This document shows, piece by piece, positions 15,907-25,310 of a DNA stretch of 64,000 bases (its first letter is position 1; every line of letters starts with the position of its first letter). Below the pieces are notes generated by a model that worked only from the letters and a program-made list of their open reading frames with translations, had not been told where the DNA came from and did no database searches. Origin of the DNA: Gaiellaceae bacterium (GTDB lineage: Bacteria; Actinomycetota; Thermoleophilia; Gaiellales; Gaiellaceae); assembly GCA_030446625.1 (NCBI GenBank), contig JAUJMY010000001.1, forward strand, positions 107,496 to 171,495, given 5' to 3'. Position numbers and translations under genes: made by a program.

Positions 15907-17391
15907 ATGGCCACCTTGTTCGTGCGCCGCGTCGCCGTGCTCTACGGGGTCCTGCTCGTCCTTGTCGCCGCCGGCGCCGCAGGCGCCGACCCGTCGGCGT
16001 CGAGCTCGGGCGCGTCTGCGCGCGCGCTCGCGATCCAGGTGCGCGCGCCGGGCGGCGGCGGCACCCGCGAGGTGACCGCGCCTCCCGACTCCGTGCAGTT
16101 CGGCGGCGGCCTCTCGCTCGCCGGTGACGGCTCCGTCGCGTCGACCACGGCGTCCGCGTCCGCCCGCTCCGGCCCGGGGACGGCGACGGCGAGCGCGTCG
16201 AGCCACGTCGACGGCCTCTCGTTGCTCGGGGGCGCGGTGACCGCCTCGCGGGTAGTCGGCAAGGCGACCGCGACCGCGAGCTCGGGGCGCGCGAGCGGCG
16301 ACCTGAGCAGCTCGTACGTCTCGGGGCTGACCGTCCTCGGGCAGGCTGTCGGCGCTGCGCCCGGTGCGCGCTACCAGCTCGAGGACTGGGGCTACGTGCT
16401 TACGCTTGCCCAGGGCTCGGCCCCGAGCCGCGACGGGTATCGCGGCTTCGTCACGGCGCTCGAGGTGCACCTGACCGCAGACCGCGGCGGCCTTCCCGCC
16501 GGGAGCTCGATCGTTGTCGGCTTCGCAGAGGCCGTCGCGCAGGCCGCCGCCGTGCCCGCTCCGAAGCGGACCACGCCGACCGCTACGAGCGCGACGACCG
16601 CGACGCCGGCGCCCGCCGCGCCCAAGCCCCGCGCCGCGAAGGCGCCGGCCGTGAAGCGCGAGCCGGGGAAGTCCTCCGCGACCCGCCCCGTCCCGCGTCG
16701 CCCGCTCCCCTCGCTCACGGCGAAGCTGACGCCGGGCGGCTACGTGTTCCCCGTCCACGGCCCCTCGTCGTTCACGGACACGTTCAAGGGCGCGCGCGCG
16801 GTCGTCGGCTGGCACCACGGCGAGGACATCTTCGCCCCGATCGGCGCGCCCGTCCTCGCGGTCGCGCCCGGGACCGTCTTCTCCGTCGGCTGGAACGACA
16901 TCGGCGGCAACCGCCTCTGGCTCCGCGACGAGAACGGCAACGAGTTCTACTACGCGCACCTCTCGGCGTTCTCCACGCTCGCGGTCAACGGCGCCCGCGT
17001 CGAGGCCGGCGACGTGCTCGGCTTCGTCGGCACCTCCGGCGACGCGGAGGGAACGCCGCCACACCTCCACTTCGAGATCCACCCCGTCTACCTCCTCTTC
17101 ATGGGCTACGACGGCGTGATCAACCCGTACCCCCACCTGATGGCGTGGCGCAGGCTCCAGGACGTGCGCTTCATCGCAGGGGCGGGTTGGGCGCCTGCGG
17201 CGGCGCACAGCAGCCGCGCACCCCGGCCGGGCGCGTTCCTGCTCTCGTCGTCGGACATCTCGAGCGCGCGCGGGCTCGGCGCCGGCTCGCTCCGGCGCGC
17301 CCTCGCCGATCCGGTGTCCGCCGAGCTCGGAGCAGGGGCAGGCGACGCCGACGCGTCGCCTGCGCGCGACCTTCCTGCCGGCGAGCGCTAG
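15907..17391 (+). CDS. secreted M23-family peptidase (LytM domain)
   Basis: About 494 residues from ATG 15907. The signal peptide covers roughly residues 1-27 (VAVLYGVLLVLVAAGAAGA). A long Ala/Ser/Thr/Pro-rich region follows, then the LytM domain around residues 280-400 with zinc ligands WHHGEDIFAP (HxxxD) and PHLHFEIHP (HxH). These enzymes cut peptidoglycan cross-bridges or act as scaffolds. An upstream start at 15841 adds 22 residues without signal-peptide character and is less likely. The stop shares CTAG with the convergent reading at 17388. Confidence 0.87.
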   Translation: MATLFVRRVAVLYGVLLVLVAAGAAGADPSASSSGASARALAIQVRAPGGGGTREVTAPPDSVQFGGGLSLAGDGSVASTTASASARSGPGTATASASSHVDGLSLLGGAVTASRVVGKATATASSGRASGDLSSSYVSGLTVLGQAVGAAPGARYQLEDWGYVLTLAQGSAPSRDGYRGFVTALEVHLTADRGGLPAGSSIVVGFAEAVAQAAAVPAPKRTTPTATSATTATPAPAAPKPRAAKAPAVKREPGKSSATRPVPRRPLPSLTAKLTPGGYVFPVHGPSSFTDTFKGARAVVGWHHGEDIFAPIGAPVLAVAPGTVFSVGWNDIGGNRLWLRDENGNEFYYAHLSAFSTLAVNGARVEAGDVLGFVGTSGDAEGTPPHLHFEIHPVYLLFMGYDGVINPYPHLMAWRRLQDVRFIAGAGWAPAAAHSSRAPRPGAFLLSSSDISSARGLGAGSLRRALADPVSAELGAGAGDADASPARDLPAGER

Positions 17392-17882
17392 CCGCTAGCC
17401 GGAGCTCGTCGTCGGAGACGTCGAGCCGGTCGTCGTCGAACCGCCGGCGTTGTTGCCGCCGCCCGTCGAAGCCGCCGGCTGCCGGTCGTGCCGCCGCCGC
17501 CGTACGTGAAGTCGTCGCTCGGACCGAAGATCTTGTCCTTGATCCAGCGCCGCGTCGCCGGGCCCGTCATCGGGTTCGCGAGGATGCCGATCGTGATCCC
17601 GGTCAGGAGCAGCATCGTGTTGCGACCGCCGTGGTCCTTCTTGCCCTGGACGCGGTCGGCCGCCTCGCGCAGCTCGTCGACCGCCTTCTTGAGGTTTTCC
17701 TGGATGTCCTTGTCGCTCGCGACCCGGGCTGCGATCCCGGTCACGCCGCGGTCGCCGATCAGGTCGTTGTAGACCTCGCGCGCGGCCGCGAACGCCGTCA
17801 CCACGTTGTCCCGCAGGTCCTCGTCCTTCAGCGCTCGCTCGACGTACGGCTTCATGTCGCCGATCTTGTCCTTCGTCGCCAT
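17388..17882 (-). CDS. small stress-type membrane-associated protein, C-terminus frameshifted
   Basis: The first about 130 residues form a charged helical region (MKPYVERALKDEDLRDNV, KKAVDELREAADRVQGKK) and one membrane segment (MLLLTGITIGILANPMTG), resembling YtxH-like proteins. The end is Arg-rich with poor GC3. In the next frame the same DNA encodes a Gly/Ser/Thr tail with excellent GC3, ending at 17395. A one-base deletion near 17481 (GGCCAG read as GGCAG) would restore TTGQPAASTGGG and a stop at 17395-17397. Function unknown. Confidence 0.7.
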   Translation of the reverse strand: MATKDKIGDMKPYVERALKDEDLRDNVVTAFAAAREVYNDLIGDRGVTGIAARVASDKDIQENLKKAVDELREAADRVQGKKDHGGRNTMLLLTGITIGILANPMTGPATRRWIKDKIFGPSDDFTYGGGGTTGSRRLRRAAATTPAVRRRPARRLRRRAPASG

Positions 17883-17966
17883 CTTCCGGTCGTCCTTTCG
17901 CTCGTTTTGCGCGCTGGGCTGTTCCCCCGCCGGGGGGGCGGCAAACAGCGCGCGAGCGCGCCGCCC

Positions 17967-20369
17967 TCAGGCGGAGCGGGCGGCCTGGCGGCGCGCGGCC
18001 GAGACGAGGCGCTTCGCGGCGCTGCTCCTCCCGTCGAGCGCGGCGTCGAGGACCTCGTTGATCGAGTCCGCGAGGACGAAGGCAACGCCCTCGCGCACCT
18101 CGGGCGTCAGCTCCTCCAGGTCGGGCGCGTTCTCCGCCGGGAGGACGACCGTCGCGACACCCGCCCGTTGCGCGGCGAGCACCTTCTCGCGCACGCCGCC
18201 GATCGCGAGCACCTGTCCCGTCAGGGTGATCTCGCCGGTCATCGCGACGCGGTCGGAGACGGGGCGTCCGCTCACGAGGGAGACGATCGCGGTCGCCATC
18301 GTGATGCCGGCGGACGGGCCGTCCTTCGGAACCGCGCCTGCCGGGATGTGCACGTGGACATCGTGCTCGGCGAACCACGCGGGGTCCAGGCCGAGCGACG
18401 CGGCGTTCGCGCGCACCCACGAGTGCGCCGCGGCGGCCGACTCCTGCATCACGTCGCCGAGCTGCCCCGTCACCTTGAGCCGTCCGCGGCCGGCGTACGC
18501 CTGCGCCTCGATGAACAGGACGTCGCCGCCGACTGCCGTGACCGCGAGCCCGGTCGCGACGCCGGGATCGGCCGTGCGCTTCCGCACCTCGGCGGCGAAG
18601 CGCCGCGCGCCCAGCCACTCGCGCACCCGCGCCTCGTCCACGCGTAGCCGCCTCGCCTCGCCGCGCGCGACGAGCGTCGCCGCCTTCCGACACAGCGTCG
18701 CGATCTGCCGCTCGAGGTTGCGCACGCCCGCCTCGCGGGTGTACTCGCGGATCACGAGCCGCAGCGCCTTGTCGCCGAGCGTCACGTTCGAGCGGCGCAG
18801 CCCGTGCGCGCCGAGCTGCTTGGGCAGGAGGTAGCGGCGCGCGATCCCGAGCTTCTCGTCCTCGGTGTAGCCGGACAGGTGGATCACGTCCATCCGGTCG
18901 AGCAGCGGCGTCGGGATCGTCTCGAGCTGGTTCGCCGTGCAGATGAAGAGCACCCGGGAAAGGTCGAACGGGAGATCGAGGTAGTGGTCCCGGAAGCTCG
19001 AGTGCTGCTCCGGGTCGAGCACCTCGAGCATCGCGCTCGCGGGGTCGCCGCGGAAGTCGCTCCCCATCTTGTCGATCTCGTCGATCAGGAAGACCGGGTT
19101 CCGCGACTCGGCGTCGCGCAGCGCGCGGATGATCGTGCCCGGCATCGCGCCGATGTACGTGCGGCGATGGCCACGGATCTCGGCCTCGTCCCGGGCTCCG
19201 CCGACGGAGATGCGGACAAACTTGCGCCCTAGTGTGCGCGCGATCGACTGACCGAGCGACGTCTTGCCGACGCCGGGCGGGCCGACGAAGCAGAGGATCG
19301 GCCCCGAGAGGTCGTTCTTCAGCTTCGAGACCGCCAGGTGCTCGATGATCCGCTCCTTCACCTTGTCGAGATCGAAGTGGTCCTCGTCCAGCACGGCGCG
19401 CGCGTGCTCGAGGTCGAGCTCGTCGGGCGTCGTCTTGTCCCAGGGGAGCTGGATGATCCAGTCGACGTAGGTGCGGATGACGCCGTACTCGGCGGCGGCG
19501 GGCGGCAGCTTCTCGAGTCGGCCCAACTCGCGCGTCGCGGCCTTGCGCACGTCCTCCGGGAGCTCGATCGCGTCGAGCTGCGCGCGGAGCTCGTTCACCT
19601 CGGCCTGCTGCTCGTCCCCCTCTCCGAGCTCGTCCTGGATCGCCTTCAGCTGCTGGCGCAGGTAGAACTCGCGCTGCCCCTTCTCGAGCTCGGACTGCAC
19701 CTGCGACTGGATCTTCGTCCCGAGCTCGAACACGTCGAGCTCGCGGTGCAGGACGACCGAAACGTCGCGCAGCCGCGCCTCCACGTCGGTGAGCTCGAGC
19801 AGCCGTTGCTTCTCGTCCGTCTTCAGCCGCAGCGTGGAGGCGACGAGATTGCAGAGCGCGCTCGGGTCGTCGACGTTGGCGGCTGCGAGCTGGAGCTCTT
19901 CCGGGAGGTAGGGGACGAGGCCGATGATCCGCGCGAACTGACTCTGGACGTTGCGGGTGAGCGCCTCGACCTCGGGCGAGTCCGTCAGCTCGTCCGGCTC
20001 GGCGACGAACGAGCCGCGGAGGTAGGGGACGTCGCCGTCGCGGCCGGCGAGCCGGACCCGCTCGATCCCCTGGACGAGGATGCGAAGCGTGCCGTCCGGG
20101 ACCTTGATCAGCTTGTGGACGACGGCGATCGCGCCTACCTCGTAGAGGTCGTCCCACCCCAGCTGCTCGACGCCCGACTCGCGGGCCGTGAGCAGCGCGA
20201 GCATCCGGTCGTCCGCGGCGACCACGTCGTCGACGAGCCGGATCGAGCGTTCCTGGCCGATCGCGAGCGGCGTCATTGAGTCGGGGAAGACGACGGTCTC
20301 CTTCAGCGGGAGCACCGGCAGCGTGACCGGGAACTCGACGCCTTCGCGCTCTTCGACGCTCTCGCTCAC
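17967..20369 (-). CDS. lon: ATP-dependent protease Lon
   Basis: About 800 residues from GTG 20369. It has an N-terminal LON substrate domain (LPVLPLKETVVFPDSMTPL), coiled-coil middle, AAA+ module with Walker A CFVGPPGVGKTSLGQ and Walker B VFLIDEIDKMG, and C-terminal protease domain with the Ser in PKDGPSAGITMA and the catalytic Lys in VREKVLAAQRAG. The start overlaps the Hsp20 stop as GTGA. Pairing a holdase with Lon in one operon fits a protein-quality-control unit. No HspR-type HAIR repeat is visible upstream. Confidence 0.95.
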   Translation of the reverse strand: MSESVEEREGVEFPVTLPVLPLKETVVFPDSMTPLAIGQERSIRLVDDVVAADDRMLALLTARESGVEQLGWDDLYEVGAIAVVHKLIKVPDGTLRILVQGIERVRLAGRDGDVPYLRGSFVAEPDELTDSPEVEALTRNVQSQFARIIGLVPYLPEELQLAAANVDDPSALCNLVASTLRLKTDEKQRLLELTDVEARLRDVSVVLHRELDVFELGTKIQSQVQSELEKGQREFYLRQQLKAIQDELGEGDEQQAEVNELRAQLDAIELPEDVRKAATRELGRLEKLPPAAAEYGVIRTYVDWIIQLPWDKTTPDELDLEHARAVLDEDHFDLDKVKERIIEHLAVSKLKNDLSGPILCFVGPPGVGKTSLGQSIARTLGRKFVRISVGGARDEAEIRGHRRTYIGAMPGTIIRALRDAESRNPVFLIDEIDKMGSDFRGDPASAMLEVLDPEQHSSFRDHYLDLPFDLSRVLFICTANQLETIPTPLLDRMDVIHLSGYTEDEKLGIARRYLLPKQLGAHGLRRSNVTLGDKALRLVIREYTREAGVRNLERQIATLCRKAATLVARGEARRLRVDEARVREWLGARRFAAEVRKRTADPGVATGLAVTAVGGDVLFIEAQAYAGRGRLKVTGQLGDVMQESAAAAHSWVRANAASLGLDPAWFAEHDVHVHIPAGAVPKDGPSAGITMATAIVSLVSGRPVSDRVAMTGEITLTGQVLAIGGVREKVLAAQRAGVATVVLPAENAPDLEELTPEVREGVAFVLADSINEVLDAALDGRSSAAKRLVSAARRQAARSA

Positions 20370-20806
20370 CGGCCGCCCGCCACGTCGATCGGCACCTTCA
20401 GCGGCTGTGTGGGACGCGTCGCGACCGGCAGGACGATCGTCAGCAGACCGTGCTCGTACGTCGCGGTCGCGCGCGCGGTGTCGACGTCCTCCGCGAGCCG
20501 GATCCGCCGCTCGAAGTGGCCGTAGTCGATCTCCATCTGCTGGTAGACGCGCCCCGGCACCCGCGGGCGCGTCCGCTCGCCGCTCACGATCAGCGCGCGC
20601 GGCGTCGCGGCAACGTCCACGCGCGCAGGGTCGACGCCGGGCAGCTCGACGACGACCGTGAGCTCCGCGGGATCTTCGGTGCGGAAGCAGTCGACCTGCG
20701 GCCGGAAGCCCTGCCGCAGCCCCGCGAAGCGCGGGATCTGCCACACGTCCGCGAAGAGCTCCTCGATCTCGCCCTGGAGTCGCTCGATGTCGTCGCGTCT
20801 AGCCAC
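20366..20806 (-). CDS. Hsp20 / alpha-crystallin small heat-shock protein
   Basis: A 146-residue holdase chaperone. The alpha-crystallin domain spans about residues 45-140, from the strand VVVELPGVDPARVDV through IVSGERTRPR to the conserved end YEHGLLTIVLP. The N-terminus is short and helical (DDIERLQGEIEELF). GTG start at 20806. First gene of the Hsp20-lon operon, divergent from a 44-codon gene only 23 bases away. Confidence 0.92.
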   Translation of the reverse strand: MARRDDIERLQGEIEELFADVWQIPRFAGLRQGFRPQVDCFRTEDPAELTVVVELPGVDPARVDVAATPRALIVSGERTRPRVPGRVYQQMEIDYGHFERRIRLAEDVDTARATATYEHGLLTIVLPVATRPTQPLKVPIDVAGGR

Positions 20807-20829
20807 CGTCTCGTAGGGTTCCCCCTTCG

Positions 20830-20964
20830 ATGGAACGCGTCAAGCGCCTGCTGAGGCTCGCGGCCGGCGCGGTCGCGTTCGTCGCCTACGTCTGGTTCGC
20901 CGCCGTCCGCCTCACGCCTCGGGTGAAGCGGCGGAAGGCGGCCCGGCGTGCGCACCTACAGTAG
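20830..20964 (+). CDS. 44-residue single-pass membrane peptide
   Basis: ATG 20830 to TAG 20964. One hydrophobic segment (LAAGAVAFVAYVWFAAV, about residues 10-26) is flanked by basic residues on both sides, the C-terminal RVKRRKAARRAH being strongly basic. GC3 is high, and the gene ends 6 bases before the MMPL transporter start on the same strand, so cotranscription is likely. Function unknown; a small partner of the transporter is possible but only inferred. Confidence 0.6.
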   Translation: MERVKRLLRLAAGAVAFVAYVWFAAVRLTPRVKRRKAARRAHLQ

Positions 20965-20970
20965 ATCGGC

Positions 20971-23179
20971 GTGGAGGCGTGGACGCGGTTCGTCCTGCGG
21001 CACCGCTGGGCGGTGCTTGGCGCGTGGCTCGCGATCCTCGCCGCCGGCGCGACGGCGAACGCCGGGCTCGGCAAGTTGCTCTCGAACGAGTTCACCGTCC
21101 CGGGGACCGACTCCGAGCAGGTCCGCGCGATTCTCGAGCGCGAGTTCGAGCAGCGCGACGACGGCACGTTCCTCGTCGTCTTCCGCCCCGTCGCCGAGAG
21201 CGAGCAGTCGTCCCGCGCGCGCCTCCGGAACGCACTCGCGCGCGCCGCCGCCGTCGTTCCGCGTGCGAGCGCGCAGCCGCTCGAGCGCGCTGGCGACGGC
21301 GTGCTCCTCGGCGCGATCGCCTCGCCGCTCGACCTCGCGGTCGCGAAGCGGTGGACGGACGACGTCCGCGCGGCGATCGGGCGGCCGGCAGGCTACGAGA
21401 CGTACGTCAGCGGCCAGCCGGCGATCCAGGCCGACCTCGACCCGATCTTCGCCGCCGACCTCCTGAAGGGCGAGGCGATCGCCCTCCCCGTCGCGCTGCT
21501 CGTGCTCCTCGGCGTCTTCGGCGTCTCCCTCGCCGTGCTGATGCCGTTCCTGATGGCCGCCACGACGATCATGGCCACGCTCGGGCTCGTCTGGATCGCC
21601 GCGCACTCCATGTCGACCGCGGTCTACGTGACGAACCTCGTCCAGCTGATCGGGCTCGGGATCGCCGTCGACTACTCGCTGCTCGTCGTCTACCGCTTCC
21701 GCGAGGAGCTACGGCGGATCGACTCGACGGAGGACGCGATCGTGCGGACGATGGCGACGGCGGGACGCGCCGTCGTCTTCTCGGGCGCGACTGTGGCGAT
21801 CGGGCTCGCGCTGCTCCTGTTCATGCCGCTGCCGTTCATGCGCTCGATGGGGCTCGGCGGGTTGCTCATCCCTCTCGTCTCGATCGTCGCCGCGGTCACG
21901 CTCCAGCCGGCGCTCCTTTCGGTGTTCGGGCGGCGCGGCATCCGCCGGCTGCGCGTCGCCGCTCTCGTGCGCGACCGGCTGCGGCTGCCGCTGCCTCGGC
22001 TCGCCGGAACGGTCGACGCGGAGCGCGGCGTCTGGGCGCAGCTCGCGCGCTCGATCATGCGGCGGCCGGTCCGGTACGCGGTGCTCGGGTCCGCGCTGCT
22101 GCTCGCGGCCGCGGTTCCGGCCGTTGCGCTCGAGTTGACGCCCGGCTCGGCCGAGGGGACGCCGCGGACGCCGGAGTCGATCCGCGGCCTCGACGTCCTG
22201 CGGGAAGCCGTCGGCCCGGGAGTCCTCTCGCCGGCGCAGGTGCTCGTCGCGGCACCCGAGGGCCGGAGCGTCCGCGAGCCGGCCTTCGCCGACGCGATCG
22301 GAGCGCTCGTGGCGCGGGTCGAGGAGGACCCGCGCGTGGCGCGCGTCAGCTACGCGCCGCGCCCGCCGTTCAGTCTCGAGCGACGGACGCTACGCGTACC
22401 TGAGCATCGCGGGCAAGCACGAGTACGGCGACCCGGAGGCGCAGGCGTTCGCGCGGCGCCTGCGCGCCGAGGTGCTCCCGTCGGTGCGCTTCCCGCCCGG
22501 CACGACCGTGCGCGCGGGCGGCGGCCCGCCGCAGGGGATCGACTTCCTCGACCGCGCGTACGGCGCGTTCCCGTGGCTCGTGCTCGCGGTGCTCGTGCTC
22601 ACGTACCTGACGCTGCTCCGCGCCTTCCGCTCGCTGCTGCTCCCGCTCAAGGCGGTGCTCCTGAACCTGCTCGCGATCGGCGCGAGCTACGGGCTGCTCG
22701 TGGTCGTCTTCCAGTGGGGCGTCGGCGCCGAGCTGCTCGGGCTGTACCGGATGGAGCAGATCGAGGGCTGGATCCCGATCTTCCTGTTCGCGATGCTCTT
22801 CGGGCTCTCGATGGACTACGAGGTCTTCCTCGTGACGCGGATGCGCGAGTTCTGGGACGCGGGAGCGTCGAACGACGAGGCGGTCGCCCGGGGCCTCGAG
22901 CGGACGGGGGCGATCGTCACCGCCGCCGCGATCGTCATGGTGGCGGCGTTCGCCGGGTTCGCGGCGGGCTCGATCGCGGGCCTGCAGGAGTTCGGGCTCG
23001 GGCTCGCCGTCGCGATCTTCGTGGACGCCACCATCATCCGCGCGCTCCTCGTCCCGAGCGCGATGAAGCTCTTCGGCCGCTGGAACTGGTGGCTGCCGGA
23101 GCGCGTCGCGCGCGTCGCGTGCGTCCCGCCCTCACCGCTCTCGCGGTCCGCCCCGGCGCTTCGGCCTGTCGGCGAGTAG
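20971..23179 (+). CDS. MMPL-family transporter (RND superfamily), one frameshift
   Basis: About 735 residues once repaired. The N-terminal half has TM1 (AVLGAWLAILAAG), a periplasmic domain and five clustered TM segments including GIAVDYSLLVVYRFREEL. The second half repeats the plan with ILFGLSMDYEVFLVTRMREF, the paired Asp-Tyr signatures of MMPL proton relay helices. The frame changes near 22372: removing one base in TTCAGTC gives PPFVSSDGRYAYLSI, the usual MMPL sequence. Everything downstream is intact to TAG 23179, so an indel error is more likely than decay. MMPL proteins export lipids or hydrophobic compounds. Confidence 0.85.
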
Positions 23180-23182
23180 CGG

Positions 23183-23401
23183 CTAGCGCAGCAGCGCGTA
23201 GAGCACGATCGCGCCGACGAGGATCGCGAGCGGGACGAGCGCGAGGCGCATCACGCCGTACGCGCGCGCCTCTCCCGGCGACTCGCCCGGGTCGGGCGTG
23301 TACGGATCGAGCGGCGGCGCCGGCTGGCGCGGCAGCTCGTCCTCGCCCTCCAGGACCTGCGGGTCGCGCTGGATCTCTCGCCCGCTCTCGTGCTCGCTCA
23401 C
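23183..23401 (-). CDS. 72-residue tail-anchored hypothetical protein
   Basis: Read from GTG 23401. The N-terminal 48 residues are hydrophilic, acidic and proline-rich (RQPAPPLDPYTPDPGESPG). The C-terminus is a single hydrophobic helix (MRLALVPLAILVGAIVLYAL) ending LR. This topology suggests a C-terminal membrane anchor. It converges with the MMPL gene (3 bases between stops) and diverges from the YczE-like gene with 30 bases between starts. Family not recognised. Confidence 0.6.
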   Translation of the reverse strand: MSEHESGREIQRDPQVLEGEDELPRQPAPPLDPYTPDPGESPGEARAYGVMRLALVPLAILVGAIVLYALLR

Positions 23402-23431
23402 GTCGCGGCTGATGCCCGGCGGGTCCCTATC

Positions 23432-24106
23432 GTGAACACGGTGCGGACGCCCCCGTCCATCCGCGGCGGCGTCTCGGCGCGCACGGCCTGCCTCTTCTTC
23501 GGGCTCTTCCTCTGCGCGTGCGGGATCGTCGCCTTCCTCGAGTCGAGCCTCGGCCTTCCGCCCTGGGACGTTCTCCACCAGGGTCTCGCCGAGCACACGC
23601 CGCTCTCGTTCGGCGCCGCGAACATCGCCGTCGGTCTCGTCGTGCTTGCGCTCGCCGCGGCGCTCGGCGCCCGGATCGGCTTCGGGACGGTCGCGAACGC
23701 GACCGCGATCGGCGCCTTCGTCATCCTGCTCGGCCACGTCGCGTGGGTCGACGCGCTGTCGGAGACGGGGCTCGCGGCGCGGATCGGCCTCCTCGTCGCC
23801 GGAGTGGCGTGCTTCGGCGTCGGCTCGGCGTTCTACATCGGAGCCGCGATGGGGGCGGGTCCGCGCGACTCGCTGATGCTCGTCGGTTCCAGCCGTAGCG
23901 GCGTCCGCGTCGGCGCCGTCCGCGCCACGATCGAGGCGGGAGCCCTGCTCGCCGGGTTCCTGCTCGGCGGCACCGTCGGGATCGGCACCGTCGCCTTCGC
24001 CGCGCTGATCGGCCCGACGGTCGAGGCTGCGTTCTGGCTCCTCGGCCGCTCCCGGCTGGCGGACGCGGAAGTAGCATCAGCGCCGCAGTGGACGGGAGCC
24101 GACTGA
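23432..24106 (+). CDS. YczE/YyaS/YitT-family membrane protein
   Basis: About 224 residues with five hydrophobic segments. Family features include CGIVAFLESSLGLPPWDVLHQGL near the N-terminus and GAAMGAGPRDSLMLVG in the middle, both diagnostic of YczE-like proteins. Function is poorly known (a B. subtilis member affects surfactin synthesis). GTG 23432 is chosen because earlier codons read as hydrophilic off-frame sequence. Its last 19 bases overlap rmlA. Confidence 0.8.
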   Translation: MNTVRTPPSIRGGVSARTACLFFGLFLCACGIVAFLESSLGLPPWDVLHQGLAEHTPLSFGAANIAVGLVVLALAAALGARIGFGTVANATAIGAFVILLGHVAWVDALSETGLAARIGLLVAGVACFGVGSAFYIGAAMGAGPRDSLMLVGSSRSGVRVGAVRATIEAGALLAGFLLGGTVGIGTVAFAALIGPTVEAAFWLLGRSRLADAEVASAPQWTGAD

Positions 24107-24849
24107 AGGGCGTCATCCTCGCCGGCGGCAGCGGCACGCGGCTCCACCCGCTGACGCGGATCACCAACAAGCACCTGCTTCCGATCTACGACCGGCCGAT
24201 GGTCACGTACTCGATCGAGGCGATGGTCGCGGCCGGGGTGAGCGAGCTGATGCTCGTCACCGGCGGGACGCACGCCGGCGAGTTCTTCCGCCTGCTCGGG
24301 AACGGTCACGAGTACGGCATCGACCGCCTCTTCTACGCGTACCAGGAGCGCCCCGGCGGCATCGCGGAGGCGCTGTCGCTGGCGGAGCGCTTCGTGAACC
24401 GCGAGCCCGTGATCGTGATGCTCGCGGACAACATCTACGAGCAGTCGCTGCGGAGCGTGTTCGAGAACTTCGACCGCCAGGGCGGCGGCGCGCGCGTCGT
24501 CCTCTCGGAGATCGACGAGGCGGAGCACCTGCGCCACCTCGGCGTTCCCGAGCTCGACGCGGGCCGCATCGCGCGCATCGTCGAGAAGCCGGCCGACCCG
24601 CCGAGCATGATGGCCGTCACCGGCGTCTACTGCTACGACGAGACCGTCTGGGACGTCCTGCCGACGCTCGAGCCCTCCGGGCGGGGCGAGCTCGAGATCA
24701 CCGACGTGAACAACTGGTTCGTCGAGCAGGGGACGATGGAGTATGACGTCGTCGACGGGTTCTGGGGCGACGCGGGCGAGTCGATCGACGCGTACTACGC
24801 GGTCAACGACTTCGTCCGCGCGCACGGCGCGAACAAGGCGCTCGCGTGA
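24088..24849 (+). CDS. rmlA: glucose-1-phosphate thymidylyltransferase, short form
   Basis: A 253-residue nucleotidyltransferase with the signature KGVILAGGSGTRLHPLTR, HLLPIYDRPMVTYSIE, VMLADNIYE and ARIVEKPADP. It makes dTDP-glucose from dTTP and glucose 1-phosphate. It lacks the about 40-residue C-terminal extension of enterobacterial RmlA, a common actinobacterial/archaeal form. First gene of rmlA-C-D-SRPBCC-B. The GTG/ATG junction with rmlC overlaps by 4 bases. Confidence 0.92.
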   Translation: MDGSRLKGVILAGGSGTRLHPLTRITNKHLLPIYDRPMVTYSIEAMVAAGVSELMLVTGGTHAGEFFRLLGNGHEYGIDRLFYAYQERPGGIAEALSLAERFVNREPVIVMLADNIYEQSLRSVFENFDRQGGGARVVLSEIDEAEHLRHLGVPELDAGRIARIVEKPADPPSMMAVTGVYCYDETVWDVLPTLEPSGRGELEITDVNNWFVEQGTMEYDVVDGFWGDAGESIDAYYAVNDFVRAHGANKALA

Positions 24850-25310
24850 TCGACGGCGTGCGGCTCATCCCGCTGCGCCGCTTCGACGACGCGCGCGGCT
24901 GGTTCATGGAGATGCGCCGCGAGAGCTGGCTGCCGGCGCCGTCGCTTCAGACGAACATCTCCTTCTCGCGGCGGGGCGTGATCCGCGGGCTGCACTACCA
25001 CGAGCGGCAGGACGATCTCTTCGCATGTCTCCAAGGGACCGCACGCGTCGTCGTGCTCGACCGCGATAGCGGCGAGACGCTGTCCGTCGACATCGGCGAC
25101 GAGAACCCTTTGGCCGTGTACATCCCGGGCGCCAAGCCGCATGGGTTCGAGGCACTGACCGACGTGCTCTTCCTCGAGCACGTCACGCAGGAGTACGACG
25201 CGGACAACCCGGACGAGCATGGGATTCCATGGGACGACCCGCGCGTCCGCCACCTCTGGAGCACCGGATCGCCGATCCTCTCGTCCCGGGACGCCGCCGC
25301 CGCGTCCTGA
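24846..25310 (+). CDS. rmlC: dTDP-4-dehydrorhamnose 3,5-epimerase-family cupin
   Basis: A 154-residue cupin with FDDARGWFMEM, the core VIRGLHYHERQDDLFACLQG (catalytic His in RGLHYH) and IPGAKPHGFEAL. The C-terminus PILSSRDAAA matches the usual RmlC ending, so the stop at 25310 is genuine. Slightly shorter than classical RmlC (about 180). It converts the 4-keto-6-deoxy sugar to the L-configuration before RmlD. Confidence 0.88.
   Translation: MIDGVRLIPLRRFDDARGWFMEMRRESWLPAPSLQTNISFSRRGVIRGLHYHERQDDLFACLQGTARVVVLDRDSGETLSVDIGDENPLAVYIPGAKPHGFEALTDVLFLEHVTQEYDADNPDEHGIPWDDPRVRHLWSTGSPILSSRDAAAAS

Noticed and set aside
16550-16720. Separate low-complexity ORF in the M23 gene
   Set aside because: It is the Ala/Thr/Pro-rich linker of one continuous secreted protein.
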